Positions 8,279 to 22,702 of a DNA stretch of 64,000 bases are shown here, piece after piece. The stretch comes from an uncultured Roseobacter sp. (GTDB lineage: Bacteria > Pseudomonadota > Alphaproteobacteria > Rhodobacterales > Rhodobacteraceae): NCBI RefSeq assembly GCF_947495275.1, contig NZ_CANLYL010000003.1:434001-498000 (forward strand), written 5' to 3'. Both the position numbers and the translations under genes were made by a program. Positions within the stretch are counted from its first letter, which is position 1. Every line of letters starts with the position of its first letter. Below the pieces are notes generated by a model, which worked only from the letters and a program-made list of their open reading frames with translations, had not been told where the DNA came from and searched no databases.

Positions 8279-8958
8279 GAGTTTTCGCAGCGCTCCTTTT
8301 GATCTGTCTTGGCCAGGCCGCAATGGCGGATGGCTCCCGGTTTTACCCACCCGAGGGGTGTACCGGATTCCTGACCGTGCAGAACCGCAGCTGCGAGGTC
8401 ACCAACTACTGGACCTGCGAAGGCGAGGCAGCGGGCGATCAATGGTCCATTGATTTGGGCCCGGACGGGCCGATCTACCTGTCAAAAATCGACTACGAGA
8501 CGCAATGGATCGACAGTTACGAATTCTCACCGGTGCTGCGCGAACAGATTGTGCTGCCTGCAAAAGACCCTGCCAGTTTCACCGACCTGTTGCGTGACGG
8601 CGTGGATACGTTTGATTTCCAGTTGAGCAGTCCCGAGGGCATCAGCCGAGTTGTCGGCGCCGACCGCATTGTCGAGCGCGGCATTGAAATTGACGGTGAA
8701 CCGCTGATGCGCACGGAATACGCGGTACGTGTCACGGCGGCAGATGGTACCATGATCTGGGAAGCCGAAGGATACGAGTATATCTCGGAAAAACACCGGC
8801 GCTTTTTCACCGGACTGCGCGAGGGGCGCGATCAGAACGGCTCCTATTCCTATGACGGCTCGCCTGTCGACTTCATCTATCCCGGAGAGCCGGGATTTTT
8901 CTCCAAGACACCGCTTTACGGATGCGCGGCCTTGACCGTCCGCTATGCCCCGAACTGA
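8275..8958 (+). CDS. Predicted secreted protein of unknown function (second of a paralogous pair)
   Basis: A 227-residue protein with a short signal peptide (MRVFAALLLICLGQAAMADG). The mature sequence starts YPPEGCTGFLTV and has cysteines at NRSCEV and YWTCEG, ending with PGEPGFF and LYGCAAL. The cysteine spacing and the terminal motif match the protein at 6707-7405, so the two look like diverged duplicates flanking the GFA pair. It begins inside the preceding stop codon and ends 13 bases before gltB. The function is unknown; the periplasmic location is inferred from the signal peptide. Confidence 0.75.
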   Translation: MRVFAALLLICLGQAAMADGSRFYPPEGCTGFLTVQNRSCEVTNYWTCEGEAAGDQWSIDLGPDGPIYLSKIDYETQWIDSYEFSPVLREQIVLPAKDPASFTDLLRDGVDTFDFQLSSPEGISRVVGADRIVERGIEIDGEPLMRTEYAVRVTAADGTMIWEAEGYEYISEKHRRFFTGLREGRDQNGSYSYDGSPVDFIYPGEPGFFSKTPLYGCAALTVRYAPN

Positions 8959-8971
8959 AAGGACCTGATCC

Positions 8972-13504
<4,533 letters not shown>

Positions 13505-13512
13505 TACGCGTT

Positions 13513-13533
13513 GCCGGGCTCCAGAAGCCCGGC
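13513..13533 (+). terminator. GC-rich hairpin after gltB
   Basis: GCCGGGCT pairs perfectly with AGCCCGGC around a five-base loop, nine bases after the gltB stop. No U-run follows, so it is at best a weak intrinsic terminator or an mRNA 3' stabiliser. Confidence 0.5.
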
Positions 13534-13587
13534 GCTGACTGATCTATCACGGTTCACAAAACATCGCCACGCGCCTATAGCTGGCAT

Positions 13588-14316
13588 ATGGCAAAGAGCA
13601 GAAAGAAGACGGCAAAACCGCGCAAATCCACTGCCAAGCGTAAACCCTCCCCGGGCCGCTGGCTACGCTACTTGTGGCGGGCAATTTTTGGTGTTGCGAT
13701 CGTGATTGTTGCTCTGATTGCTCTGGGTCGCGTGCTCAATCCGATCACCACGCCTTACATGTTCGCCGAATCGCGTCGCCTTGGCGGGATTGATCACAAC
13801 TGGGTCGCCTTGACGGCCATCGCGCCTGCCATGGCGCGGTCCGCCGTCGCGGCTGAGGATGCAAATTTCTGCAACCACTGGGGGTTCGATCTGCCCGCGA
13901 TCAAGGACGCCATCGCCGAAGGTGGCAACCGGGGCGCATCGACGATCAGCCAGCAAACCGTGAAAAACGTCTATCTCTGGCACGGGCGCAACTACACGCG
14001 CAAAGCGCTCGAGGCCTTGCTGACACCGGTGCTTGAGGCGCTCTGGCCCAAGGCACGCATCGTCGAGGTCTACCTCAACGTGGCGGAATTCGACGAAGGT
14101 GTCTTTGGCGTGAAGGCAGCGGCTCAGCATTACTTTGGGGTCAGCCCGGCGCAACTCTCTGATCTTCAGGCCGCGCGCCTTGCGGCCATCCTGCCCGACC
14201 CAAAGAGACGCTCGGCCAGCAAACCTACTGATTTCGTTCGTAAAAGAACCCGTGCGATCCTGTCCGGTGCGGCAACAATCAGCAAAGACGGCCGCTCCGC
14301 GTGTTTCGAGAGTTGA
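13588..14316 (+). CDS. mtgA: Monofunctional peptidoglycan glycosyltransferase MtgA
   Basis: A 242-residue inner membrane enzyme of family GT51 that polymerises lipid II into glycan strands without a transpeptidase domain. A Lys/Arg-rich cytoplasmic start is followed by one membrane helix (residues about 30-50). The catalytic glutamate lies in AAEDANFCNHWGFD, and GGNRGASTISQQTVKNVYLW and VEVYLNVAEFDEGVFGVKAA are the other conserved GT51 motifs. Length is normal for MtgA. It stands alone in its direction between gltB and a glutathione transferase. Confidence 0.95.
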   Translation: MAKSRKKTAKPRKSTAKRKPSPGRWLRYLWRAIFGVAIVIVALIALGRVLNPITTPYMFAESRRLGGIDHNWVALTAIAPAMARSAVAAEDANFCNHWGFDLPAIKDAIAEGGNRGASTISQQTVKNVYLWHGRNYTRKALEALLTPVLEALWPKARIVEVYLNVAEFDEGVFGVKAAAQHYFGVSPAQLSDLQAARLAAILPDPKRRSASKPTDFVRKRTRAILSGAATISKDGRSACFES

Positions 14317-14371
14317 ATCCACGCGCTGATGCAGGCATTGAAGAGCAACCACGCAAAATCCGGATGATCCC

Positions 14372-15037
14372 ATGGCGCGACTGTTTCATGTCCCTCTCTC
14401 CCCTTTTTGCCGCAAGGTGCGCCTGAGCCTTGCGGAGAAGAAGATCGAGGTGGAACTGGTCGAGGAACGCTACTGGGAGGCGGATGCCGATTTTCTGCGA
14501 CGCAACCCTGCGGCCAAGGTGCCGGTGCTGCGACTTGACGGGATCATGATGGCCGAAAGCACGGCAATCTGCGAATACATTGAAGAAACACGCCCCGATC
14601 CGGCCCTGATGCCCAAGGACCCGGTGGCCCGGCTGGAAGTGCGCCGTCTGGTAAGCTGGTTTGACGACAAGTTTCACAACGAGGTCACGTCCAAGCTGCT
14701 TTACGAGCGCGTGAACAAGAAAGTGACCGGGCAAGGCTATCCCGACAGCACCAACGTCAAGGCCGGTGCCAAGGCGATCAAATATCACCTCGATTACATG
14801 ACATGGCTGCTCGATCACCGGCGCTGGCTGGCAGGCGACGTCATGACACTGGCGGATTTCGCCGCCGCCGCTCATCTCAGCGCGCTGGATTACATCTCGG
14901 ACGTGGACTGGAACCGTTCCGACGTGGTCAAGGACTGGTACGCCAAGATCAAATCCCGGCCTGCGTTCCGGTCCATTCTGGCCGATCAGGTGTCGGGTTT
15001 CCCGCCGCCCAAGCACTACAATGATCTGGATTTCTGA
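14372..15037 (+). CDS. Glutathione S-transferase family protein
   Basis: A 221-residue protein with an N-terminal thioredoxin-like domain (LFHVPLSPFCRKVRLSLAEK) that has Ser and Cys near the usual glutathione-contact position, the conserved cis-proline in AKVPVLRL and the ESTAICEYIEE motif. An all-helical C-terminal domain follows, with WLAGDVMTLADFAAAAHLSA as the helix-capping motif. Substrate cannot be inferred. It is 39 bases upstream of queG and may share its transcript. Confidence 0.9.
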   Translation: MARLFHVPLSPFCRKVRLSLAEKKIEVELVEERYWEADADFLRRNPAAKVPVLRLDGIMMAESTAICEYIEETRPDPALMPKDPVARLEVRRLVSWFDDKFHNEVTSKLLYERVNKKVTGQGYPDSTNVKAGAKAIKYHLDYMTWLLDHRRWLAGDVMTLADFAAAAHLSALDYISDVDWNRSDVVKDWYAKIKSRPAFRSILADQVSGFPPPKHYNDLDF

Positions 15038-15076
15038 GCCAGACCAGCGGGATCGCCACGCGACCCGTGCTGCGCC

Positions 15077-16123
15077 ATGACCGATCTGAAACAGCGCCTG
15101 ATCACCGAGGCCGATGCGGTGGGCTTTGTCGCCTGCAGGATTTGCAAACCCGACGCCCTGCCTGATCTGCCGGACCGGTTGAAGGATTTCATCACAGCTG
15201 GCTACCACGGCCAGATGGGGTGGATGGCGGAGCGGATGCATTGGCGCGGCAATCCTGCGGCCTTATGGCCGGAGGCGAAATCGGTGATCATGCTGGCCGA
15301 AAGCTACACGCCTGAACATGACCCGCTGGACATCCTGAACCATCCGGAACGCGGTGCTATTTCGGTCTATGCGCAGGGGCGCGATTACCACGATGTGGTG
15401 AAAAAACGTCTCAAACGGCTGGCGCGTTGGCTGCTGGACGAGGCTGGCAAGGATGAGCAGGTCAAGGTGTTCGTCGATACGGCCCCGGTGCCCGAAAAGG
15501 CGTTGGGGGCGGTTGCGGGGCTGGGCTGGCAGGGCAAACACACCAATCTGGTAAGTCGCGACTGGGGCAATTGGGCCTTTCTGGGCGCGATTTTCACAAC
15601 GATTGATCTGGAGGCTGATGCGGCGGAAGTGGATCACTGCGGATCCTGCCGGGCCTGTCTGGATGTCTGCCCGACCGATGCGTTCCCCGCGCCTTACCGG
15701 CTGGATGCGCGGCGCTGCATTTCCTACCTGACCATTGAACATAAAGGACCGGTGCCGGAAAATCTGCGCCGTCAGATGGGCAACCGCATCTACGGTTGCG
15801 ATGATTGCCTTGCGGTCTGCCCCTGGAACAAATTCGCCGTGGCCGCACGTGACATGCGGTTATCATCCCGCCCGGAACTGACCGCTCCGCATCTGGCAGA
15901 GCTTGCACAGCTGGATGACGCAGGGTTTCGCGCCCTGTTTTCCGGCTCACCCATCAAGCGGATCGGGCGCGACAGGTTCGTGCGCAATGTGCTTTATGCC
16001 ATCGGTAATGCTGGTCAATCCGCGCTTGTCCCTGTTGCTGCCGAGCTGACCCGCGACCCTGACCCTACCGTGGCCGAAGCCGCCCGTTGGGCGGTGGCGC
16101 AATATGCCGATCAATGTTGCTAA
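15077..16123 (+). CDS. queG: Epoxyqueuosine reductase QueG
   Basis: A 348-residue cobalamin-dependent iron-sulfur enzyme that converts epoxyqueuosine to queuosine at tRNA wobble position 34. Two [4Fe-4S] clusters are supplied by [16 protein letters not shown] and [13 protein letters not shown]. The N-terminal part has the flavin-reductase-like B12-binding fold with SVIMLAESY and [18 protein letters not shown]. The C-terminal end carries a HEAT-like [10 protein letters not shown] segment. Length is normal. CobO at 43945-44544, needed for the adenosylated form of B12, shows that the organism handles cobalamin. Confidence 0.96.
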   Translation: MTDLKQRLITEADAVGFVACRICKPDALPDLPDRLKDFITAGYHGQMGWMAERMHWRGNPAALWPEAKSVIMLAESYTPEHDPLDILNHPERGAISVYAQGRDYHDVVKKRLKRLARWLLDEAGKDEQVKVFVDTAPVPEKALGAVAGLGWQGKHTNLVSRDWGNWAFLGAIFTTIDLEADAAEVDHCGSCRACLDVCPTDAFPAPYRLDARRCISYLTIEHKGPVPENLRRQMGNRIYGCDDCLAVCPWNKFAVAARDMRLSSRPELTAPHLAELAQLDDAGFRALFSGSPIKRIGRDRFVRNVLYAIGNAGQSALVPVAAELTRDPDPTVAEAARWAVAQYADQCC

Positions 16124-16180
16124 AGTGCTGGCAAGAGCAGTGAAATCATTTACATCGCTCTGAGCGGTTGGAGAACGTGA

Positions 16181-18187
16181 ATGGCTTTGGTTTTGGGCGT
16201 CGATACGGGCGGGACATATACGGACGCGGTGCTGATCCGCGACGAGACAGAGGTTATCGCGACGGCCAAATCCCTGACAACGCGGGCGGATCTCGCGATT
16301 GGCATTGGCAAGGCGGTCTCCTCGGTGCTGGAAGGATCCGGGTGTCAGGCGGCCGAGATTTCCATGGCCTCGCTGTCGACGACGCTGGCCACCAATGCCC
16401 TCGTCGAAGGACAGGGCGGGCGCGTCGGTCTGATCTACATCGGTTTCCGCGAAAGGGACCTTGCCGCCCATGGATTGCGTGACGCGCTGAATGGAGACCC
16501 CTATCTGGTCTGCGAAGGTGGGCATGATCATGCGGGAGCAGAGGCCAAGCCCCTGGACGAGGCGGCGATCACTGCATTTTTGAGCGCGCATCAGGGCGGC
16601 GTCAGCGGATTTGCCGTTGCGGCGCAATTTGCCACACGCAATCCGGCACATGAGCTGCGTGCAGCCGCTTTGGTAAGTGAGATCAGCGGTGTGCCGATAT
16701 CATCGTCGCATCAGTTGTCTGCACGTTTGAACGGGCCGAAACGCGCCCTGACGGCCGTTCTCAATGCGCGGTTGATCGGGATGATCGACCGGCTGATCGG
16801 ACGGGCCGAAGAACAACTGACCGCGCTTGGTGTCACAGCCCCGCTGATGGTGGTGCGCGGCGACGGCGCCCTGATTTCGGCGGAACAGGCGCGCGCGCGC
16901 CCCATCGAGACAATCCTGAGTGGCCCGGCCGCCTCCATCGTTGGCGCGCGGTGGCTGACCGGGGCGGATCGCGCGCTTGTCAGCGATATTGGGGGTACCA
17001 CGACGGATATTGCGGTGTTGCAAAACGGCAAACCGACCATTGATCCGGCGGGCGCACAGGTCGGCCCGTACCGGACCATGGTTGAAGCGGTGAAGATGCG
17101 CACCACGGGATTGGGCGGCGACAGTGACGTTCGGGTTTTGGTTGAAGGATTGACCGGCGGTATTGAGCTTGGGCCTCGGCGCGTTGTGCCTATTTCTCTG
17201 CTCGCGACAGAAGCTGCGGATATGGTTCACTACACTCTGGATCTGCAGCTGCGCAACGCTGTGCCGGGCGATCATGACGCCCGGTTTGTGCGCGCCCTTT
17301 CCGGTCAGGCACACAAGGGTTTGGCCCCCCGAGAAGAAGTGTTGCTGGAGCGTATCGGTTCTGATGTGCACCCCCTTGGCGATATTCTGCGCGCGCGTAT
17401 CGAAGGAAGCGCCCTTAATCGGCTAATTGAGCGCGGCATCGTGCAGATCGCCGGCATCACGCCATCGGATGCAAGCCATGTTCTGGGCAAAACCTCTGAC
17501 TGGGATACCGTGGCTGCTGAAAAGGCGCTGCGCCTTATTGCACGCAAACGTACCGGGTCCGGGAATGTTTTGGCACCCAATGCAGATGTCATGGCGCAAA
17601 TGATTGTAGACCAGCTTACCCAACAAACCGTTCTGGCGCTGCTGGAAACCGGCTTTGCGGAGGAAGCCGAAACTTTCGGAGGATCGCCAAAAGACCTTGC
17701 CCGACATGCGCTGATGCAACGCGGTCTGTCGCAACATCGAAATCTGTTGCGCGTCGATAGCGGGCTGAATGTGCCGGTTGTGGGCCTCGGTGCGTCAGCT
17801 CATAGCTATTATCCGGCCGTGGGACTTGCCGTGGGTGCGGAAGTGATCTTGCCGGAGCATGCCAATGTGGCCAATGCCATCGGAGCGGTTGTCGGACGGG
17901 TGACAATGCGGCGCAGCGGGACTGTGACCACGCCAGGTGAGGGCAAATACCGGGTCCATCTGGATGAAGGGCCACAGGATTTCACAACTCAGGATGACGC
18001 GATAGCTCTGTTGGAAAAGATCCTACGTTCGCAAACCAGGGATCAGGCGGTCGCCGCAGGCGCTGCCGACATCCAGATCACGGTCGAGAAAGAAGTGCGC
18101 ACCGCAGGCGTCGAAGCCCGCGAGGTCTTTGTGGAAGCCGTGATCACCGTATCTGCAACAGGACGCCCGCGGGTTGCAGACGCCTGA
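16181..18187 (+). CDS. Hydantoinase/5-oxoprolinase family protein (HyuA-type), stand-alone
   Basis: A 668-residue ATPase of the ASKHA fold. The N-terminal phosphate-binding loop is GVDTGGTYTDAVLI, and the second is SDIGGTTTDIAVLQNGKP near residue 268. Family members open hydantoin, 5-oxoproline or acetone-like substrates with ATP, normally with a HyuB partner. No HyuB gene lies next to it: the downstream neighbour is a convergent chemoreceptor. The C-terminal part contains GLGASAHSYYPAVG and HANVANAIGAVVGRV. GGAGA precedes ATG 16181. The substrate is unknown. Confidence 0.85.
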   Translation: MALVLGVDTGGTYTDAVLIRDETEVIATAKSLTTRADLAIGIGKAVSSVLEGSGCQAAEISMASLSTTLATNALVEGQGGRVGLIYIGFRERDLAAHGLRDALNGDPYLVCEGGHDHAGAEAKPLDEAAITAFLSAHQGGVSGFAVAAQFATRNPAHELRAAALVSEISGVPISSSHQLSARLNGPKRALTAVLNARLIGMIDRLIGRAEEQLTALGVTAPLMVVRGDGALISAEQARARPIETILSGPAASIVGARWLTGADRALVSDIGGTTTDIAVLQNGKPTIDPAGAQVGPYRTMVEAVKMRTTGLGGDSDVRVLVEGLTGGIELGPRRVVPISLLATEAADMVHYTLDLQLRNAVPGDHDARFVRALSGQAHKGLAPREEVLLERIGSDVHPLGDILRARIEGSALNRLIERGIVQIAGITPSDASHVLGKTSDWDTVAAEKALRLIARKRTGSGNVLAPNADVMAQMIVDQLTQQTVLALLETGFAEEAETFGGSPKDLARHALMQRGLSQHRNLLRVDSGLNVPVVGLGASAHSYYPAVGLAVGAEVILPEHANVANAIGAVVGRVTMRRSGTVTTPGEGKYRVHLDEGPQDFTTQDDAIALLEKILRSQTRDQAVAAGAADIQITVEKEVRTAGVEAREVFVEAVITVSATGRPRVADA

Positions 18188-18207
18188 ATTCAGGGCGAGA
18201 GTACTGT

Positions 18208-20289
18208 TTATGACGCCAAACGAGCGGATGCCTCTGTCTCATCAATGTACCCGCTGCTGTCGATCTTGAAAGAAGAGGTAATCTGCCCGAGCGACGTGAC
18301 CTCATTGGCCAGAAGCTGAGTGGCGGCATTTGTTTCTTCGAACATCGCGGCGTTCTTTTGGGTGACGTCATCGAGGCTGCCGATGGCAGACGTGATCTCA
18401 CCCAACCCACTGGATTGTTCCGACGCTGCCGCGGCGATGTTACCAACCATATTTGCAAGATCTGCAACGAAATTTTCGATCTCCGATAGGGATTCCCCGG
18501 TTTTCGAGACCAAATCCACGCCCTCTTTCACCTGATCGACGGAGGTCGAAATCAGTTTGGCGATCTGCGTGGCGGCCTCCGAAGACCTGAGCGCCAGAGC
18601 GCGCACTTCCGACGCGACAACCGCAAACCCTCGACCGGCCTCACCGGCGCGTGCCGCTTCAACACCTGCATTGAGGGCAAGCAAATTTGTCTGAAATGCG
18701 ATGTCGTCGATAACTTCAGTGATCTTTGATATCTCCGACGAACTCGATGAAATCGCATCCATGGCGTTACGCGCATCTGTCATCACACCAGAACCGGCGG
18801 AAGCACGCGTCTTGGTTTTATCAACCACATCGCGCGTGTTTTCGGCGATCTCGGCGGTTGATTTTACCGAAGCCGCCATTTGTGTAATCGCGGCAGCAGA
18901 TTGCTCAAGGGAGGATGCCTGGCTTTCCGTTCGGCGACTCAACTCATCTGACGCGCTGGAGATTTCAGTCGTTCCCTCACTGATTTTCTGATTGCTTTGC
19001 AGCACGGCCTGAATGCTGGCTTTCAGATGATCCTGAGCATCGTTGAAATCGGCCTTCAGGGCTGCGTATTCTTCGGGGAACCGCTCGGTGATCGGTGTGC
19101 TGAGATCACCCTTGGCCAAACGCTTCATCGCCAGCTGAAGTTCCTCCACCACGCGCCGTCTCTCGGTGATGTCTTGAGCGTATTTGACCACCTTGTAAGG
19201 TTTCCCGTCCGGACCGAGGATTGGATTATAGGAAGCCACCAGCCAGATATCCCGGCCATCCTTGCGTTGCCGTTTAATTTCACCGGATATGATCTCGCCG
19301 GTTTTCAAACGCTCCCAATGGGCCGCATATTCCTCACCCTTGGCGTCCTCGTCACTGACAAAAATACGGTGATGTTTCCCCTTCACTTCATCGAGAGTAT
19401 AGCCGACCGCATCCAGAAACAGCTGATTGGCAGCCAGAATTTCACCGTCGAGCTTGAATTCGATACAGGCCTGCACCCGGCTGATCGCGTCGACCTGTTC
19501 GTTGGATCGACGCCGTTGCGATACATCTGTTGCAAACTCCACAATTCCGGTCTGTCTGCCGTCGTTGTCCAGGATGGGTGCGTAGCTGCATTGCAGCCAT
19601 TTCTGCTCACCTTCTTTGGTAAATCGTTCGTAGCGACCAGACAGAAACTGCCCGCCGGAAACGTCTGCCCAGAATTTCTTGTAGTCATCTGTCTTTGCAA
19701 ATATCGGGTTGAGCAGCTTGCGATGGTTCTGCTGGATCAATTCGCCTTCGGAATATCCCAGAATGTTGAGGAAATTATCGTTCACCTCGACAATGGTACC
19801 ATCGAGATCATAGACCACTTTGCCCTGTTCGCGTGAAAGTGCGTCCATTTGACTGAGCAGGCGGGCAGTCTCGGAAGAGGAAGCCTTGACGCTTTCAGTA
19901 ATGTCGTGGGCGATTTTCATCACCTTGACCAACTTGCCGGTCCCGTCAGTGATCGGCAGATAGGTCGCAGAGAGCCAGATTTCACGTCCGTCCTTCGCGA
20001 CTCTCTGGACGGTTTCGGCAGATGCCTCACCGGGCGCGACACTGACAATGAGCCCGGCACCCTGCGGATCGGGTGCGCCACCCGCTGCAAGAAATTTTGC
20101 ATGAGGCTGGCCGACGATTTCATCTTTCGCATAGCCAAAAATATTGCAAAACAAAGGGTTAGCATCTAGCACGACACCTTGTGGGTCGAACCATGCGATG
20201 GCGTGGCTGTCATTCAGCGCCGCGAGGAGGATCGTGGTCTCATCAGAGGAATTTGACTTCTTTTTCTTCGAACCAAAAAAGGATGGCAT
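18208..20289 (-). CDS. Cytoplasmic methyl-accepting chemotaxis protein with three PAS domains
   Basis: A 693-residue receptor without any predicted membrane segment. Three PAS domains with PAC extensions occupy roughly residues 20-135, 140-260 and 265-385; each has the pattern of a [13 protein letters not shown]-like start and an Fxx[18 protein letters not shown]-like end. A HAMP-like linker ([19 protein letters not shown]) leads to the signalling domain, whose hairpin tip reads [20 protein letters not shown]. This is the architecture of aerotaxis or redox sensors. ATG 20289 has an AGGAG site seven bases upstream and is preferred over ATG 20310. The ligands (haem or flavin) cannot be read. 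Confidence 0.93.
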   Translation of the reverse strand: MPSFFGSKKKKSNSSDETTILLAALNDSHAIAWFDPQGVVLDANPLFCNIFGYAKDEIVGQPHAKFLAAGGAPDPQGAGLIVSVAPGEASAETVQRVAKDGREIWLSATYLPITDGTGKLVKVMKIAHDITESVKASSSETARLLSQMDALSREQGKVVYDLDGTIVEVNDNFLNILGYSEGELIQQNHRKLLNPIFAKTDDYKKFWADVSGGQFLSGRYERFTKEGEQKWLQCSYAPILDNDGRQTGIVEFATDVSQRRRSNEQVDAISRVQACIEFKLDGEILAANQLFLDAVGYTLDEVKGKHHRIFVSDEDAKGEEYAAHWERLKTGEIISGEIKRQRKDGRDIWLVASYNPILGPDGKPYKVVKYAQDITERRRVVEELQLAMKRLAKGDLSTPITERFPEEYAALKADFNDAQDHLKASIQAVLQSNQKISEGTTEISSASDELSRRTESQASSLEQSAAAITQMAASVKSTAEIAENTRDVVDKTKTRASAGSGVMTDARNAMDAISSSSSEISKITEVIDDIAFQTNLLALNAGVEAARAGEAGRGFAVVASEVRALALRSSEAATQIAKLISTSVDQVKEGVDLVSKTGESLSEIENFVADLANMVGNIAAAASEQSSGLGEITSAIGSLDDVTQKNAAMFEETNAATQLLANEVTSLGQITSSFKIDSSGYIDETEASARLAS

Positions 20290-20360
20290 GGGATTCTCCT
20301 GCTTCAACACCAGATGTGTTAAATAGAGACCCTTAAAATCGTCTTTATGCTGATAGGTTT

Positions 20361-20384
20361 CCCGCGCGAAAAAAAACGCGCGGG
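20361..20384. terminator. Strong hairpin with an A8/T8 loop
   Basis: CCCGCGCG and CGCGCGGG pair perfectly around a loop of eight adenines (plus strand). It lies between the leftward MCP start and the msrA stop at 20397. On the minus strand, which is the msrA direction, the T-run is in the loop rather than after the stem, so classical intrinsic termination is uncertain. It could still insulate msrA transcripts from the chemoreceptor gene. Confidence 0.5.
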
Positions 20385-20396
20385 CAAAAAGTCTGG

Positions 20397-20918
20397 TTAT
20401 TCCGCTGCTGCCACGCTGCCATCACGCTTGGGCAAAACCCAATCCGCGCGCGGGAAATGGCAAGTGTAGCCGTTGGGGATACGTTCGAGATAGTCCTGAT
20501 GTTCGGGCTCGGCTTCCCAGAATGCGCCCACAGGCTCCACTTCGGTCACCACTTTGCCCGGCCAAAGGCCTGACGCTTCAACATCAGCGATGGTTTCGCG
20601 CGCGATTTGCTGCTGTTTTTCATCCACATAGTAAATGGCAGAGCGATAGCTGAGCCCTCTGTCATTGCCCTGCCGATTGGGCGTGGTCGGATCGTGGATC
20701 TGGAAAAACAACCCCAAAAGATCGCGGTAACTGAGTTGCGCGGGGTCAAAGATCACTTCGATCCCTTCGGCATGGGTGCCATGGTTGCGATAGGTTGCAT
20801 GGGCCACATCGCCACCAGTATAGCCCACACGGGTCGAGATCACGCCGGGTTTCTTGCGGATCAGGTCCTGCATCCCCCAGAAGCACCCGCCCGCCAGCAC
20901 TGCGCGTTGATGGCTCAT
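20397..20918 (-). CDS. msrA: Peptide methionine-S-sulfoxide reductase MsrA
   Basis: A 173-residue repair enzyme that reduces the S-epimer of methionine sulfoxide. The catalytic cysteine lies in [19 protein letters not shown] near the N-terminus, with [21 protein letters not shown] and [16 protein letters not shown] as the other family motifs. ATG 20918 overlaps the msrB stop as ATGA, which fixes the start; a longer reading frame upstream belongs to msrB in another frame. The pair is translationally coupled. Confidence 0.96.
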   Translation of the reverse strand: MSHQRAVLAGGCFWGMQDLIRKKPGVISTRVGYTGGDVAHATYRNHGTHAEGIEVIFDPAQLSYRDLLGLFFQIHDPTTPNRQGNDRGLSYRSAIYYVDEKQQQIARETIADVEASGLWPGKVVTEVEPVGAFWEAEPEHQDYLERIPNGYTCHFPRADWVLPKRDGSVAAAE

Positions 20919-21364
20919 GCGACGTCCTCCACCTGATCGAGATAGGCCCCGTAGCCTTCGGCCTCCATGTCGTTGCGGTGCACAAAGCGCAGGCTCGCGG
21001 AGTTGATACAATAGCGCAGCCCGCCGCGGTCGCGGGGACCATCGGGGAAGACATGGCCCAGGTGACTGTCCCCATGGGTTGAGCGGACCTCGGTGCGCAC
21101 CATGCCCAGAGAGGCATCGCGCAATTCCGTGACATGCGCAGGCTCGATCGGTTTGGTGAAGCTTGGCCAGCCGCAGCCGGATTCGTATTTGTCAGCAGAG
21201 GCAAACAGCGGTTCGCCGGAGACGATGTCCACGTAGATGCCCGGCTCCTTATTGCCCAGCAGCTTGCCGGTACCCGGGCGTTCAGTGCCGTCCTGCTGTG
21301 TCACGCGGTACTCTTCCGGCGATAGTCTGGAAATCGCCTCCTTGGTTTTCTCATATGTGGGCAT
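20915..21364 (-). CDS. msrB: Peptide methionine-R-sulfoxide reductase MsrB
   Basis: A 149-residue enzyme for the R-epimer of methionine sulfoxide. It has [26 protein letters not shown] and the catalytic cysteine in [12 protein letters not shown]. The two CxxC pairs that bind structural zinc in many MsrB proteins are not seen, so this is the zinc-free type. A strong AAGGAG site precedes ATG 21364. It is the first gene of the msrB-msrA pair and diverges from the glutathione peroxidase gene, which is also involved in oxidative damage control. Confidence 0.96.
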   Translation of the reverse strand: MPTYEKTKEAISRLSPEEYRVTQQDGTERPGTGKLLGNKEPGIYVDIVSGEPLFASADKYESGCGWPSFTKPIEPAHVTELRDASLGMVRTEVRSTHGDSHLGHVFPDGPRDRGGLRYCINSASLRFVHRNDMEAEGYGAYLDQVEDVA

Positions 21365-21501
21365 GGCATGCTCCTTTTGATCTTTGACTATATAAATGGG
21401 ACAAAAACATCTGAATGGAAGAGGAAACTCTTGGGGGCCGCTTCACGTGTCTTTGATCGAAACCGACCTATATTGACAGACACGCGCTTGAGGAGCCTTT
21501 C

Positions 21502-22023
21502 ATGAAACAGATCATCGCAGCCGTTTTCGGGATCATGGCCGCCACAGGCACCATCGCTGATATCTCGGATCATAGCTTTGCCTCCATTGATGGCGGCACT
21601 TTGAACACGGGCGATTGGTCCGGACGTCCTGTGCTGGTCGTGAACACTGCGTCACAATGCGGGTTCACCGGGCAATATGACGGGTTGCAGGCGCTCTATG
21701 ACAAGTACAGAGAACGCGGGTTGGTCGTTCTGGCGGTGCCTTCGGATGATTTTCAACAGGAGCTGGGGAGTGCCGAAGAGGTCAAGGAGTTCTGCGAGAT
21801 GAATTTCGGCCTCGATCTGCCGATGACAGATATTACCGGTGTCAAAGGCCCAACGGCCCATGCGTTTTACCGCGAGGTGGCAGCGGAGACCGGGTTCACC
21901 CCACGCTGGAATTTCAACAAGGTGCTGATCGGACCAAATGGTGACGTCGTGGGCACCTGGGGTGCAACCGTCAGACCGCAATCAGCCCGGATCACCCGCG
22001 AAATCGAGCAGTTGCTGCAATAA
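21502..22023 (+). CDS. Secreted glutathione/thioredoxin peroxidase (GPx family, Cys type)
   Basis: A 173-residue protein with a signal peptide (MKQIIAAVFGIMAATGTIAD), so it probably acts in the periplasm. The peroxidatic cysteine is in VVNTASQCGFTGQYDGLQAL, followed by the usual glutamine region and the WNFNKVLIGPNG motif with the conserved Trp and Asn. It uses cysteine, not selenocysteine. AGGAG lies before ATG 21502. It diverges from msrB across 137 bases and is followed by a methyltransferase 39 bases downstream. Confidence 0.9.
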   Translation: MKQIIAAVFGIMAATGTIADISDHSFASIDGGTLNTGDWSGRPVLVVNTASQCGFTGQYDGLQALYDKYRERGLVVLAVPSDDFQQELGSAEEVKEFCEMNFGLDLPMTDITGVKGPTAHAFYREVAAETGFTPRWNFNKVLIGPNGDVVGTWGATVRPQSARITREIEQLLQ

Positions 22024-22062
22024 CACCAATCTCAATGGTCAGGCACAGGAAGGATCGGGGCG

Positions 22063-22692
22063 ATGCCAGAAAAGAAACATAGTCTCGACAATGCCTATGC
22101 GCTCGAAACGCCTGAGGACAACAAGGCGCTATATGCAGGCTGGGCAGAGACCTACGACCAGACATTCGCGGCAGAGATGGATTTCATCATGCCAGATCAT
22201 GTGGCGCAGCTGTTCTGGGCGATGGGTGGGCGCGGGCCTGTTCTGGACGCGGGAGCTGGTACCGGGCTGGTGGCGGAAAAAATTCTCAAATCAGGAGATT
22301 GCATACTCGATGCTTTCGACCTTTCCGCCGAAATGCTCGCCGTGGCACGTGGCAAGAATATATACCGCCAGACCATCCAGGGCGATCTGACCGCAACGCT
22401 GCCCTTTGCCGATGGCAGCTACAACGCCGTGGTCAGTGCCGGAACCTTCACCCACGGGCATGTGGGGCCCGAAGCGCTGGATGAGCTGATACGGGTGGCG
22501 GGTCATGGGGCGCTCTTTGTGCTGACCATCAAAACCGAACATTACCGCGAACGGGGCTTTGCCGACAAATTCGAGTTCCTGTCAAATCGCATCGAGGGGT
22601 TTGAGACCTCCGACATGCCGATTTATGGGGCCGGGGCAAAAGGAGATCACGCGAAGGATCGTGGCCTGGTCACGGCTTTCAGAAAACGGTGA
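22063..22692 (+). CDS. Class I SAM-dependent methyltransferase
   Basis: A 209-residue Rossmann-fold methyltransferase. Motif I is VLDAGAGTGLVAEKIL, with an acidic residue at DAFDLSAEMLAVARGK for ribose contact and LPFADGSYNAVVSAGTF as motif IV. The N-terminus carries LYAGWAETYDQTF, common in small-molecule methyltransferases. The substrate is unknown. It follows the peroxidase gene in the same direction and is convergent with the DoxX-like gene ten bases later. Confidence 0.85.
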   Translation: MPEKKHSLDNAYALETPEDNKALYAGWAETYDQTFAAEMDFIMPDHVAQLFWAMGGRGPVLDAGAGTGLVAEKILKSGDCILDAFDLSAEMLAVARGKNIYRQTIQGDLTATLPFADGSYNAVVSAGTFTHGHVGPEALDELIRVAGHGALFVLTIKTEHYRERGFADKFEFLSNRIEGFETSDMPIYGAGAKGDHAKDRGLVTAFRKR

Positions 22693-22702
22693 CACCTTCG
22701 GA

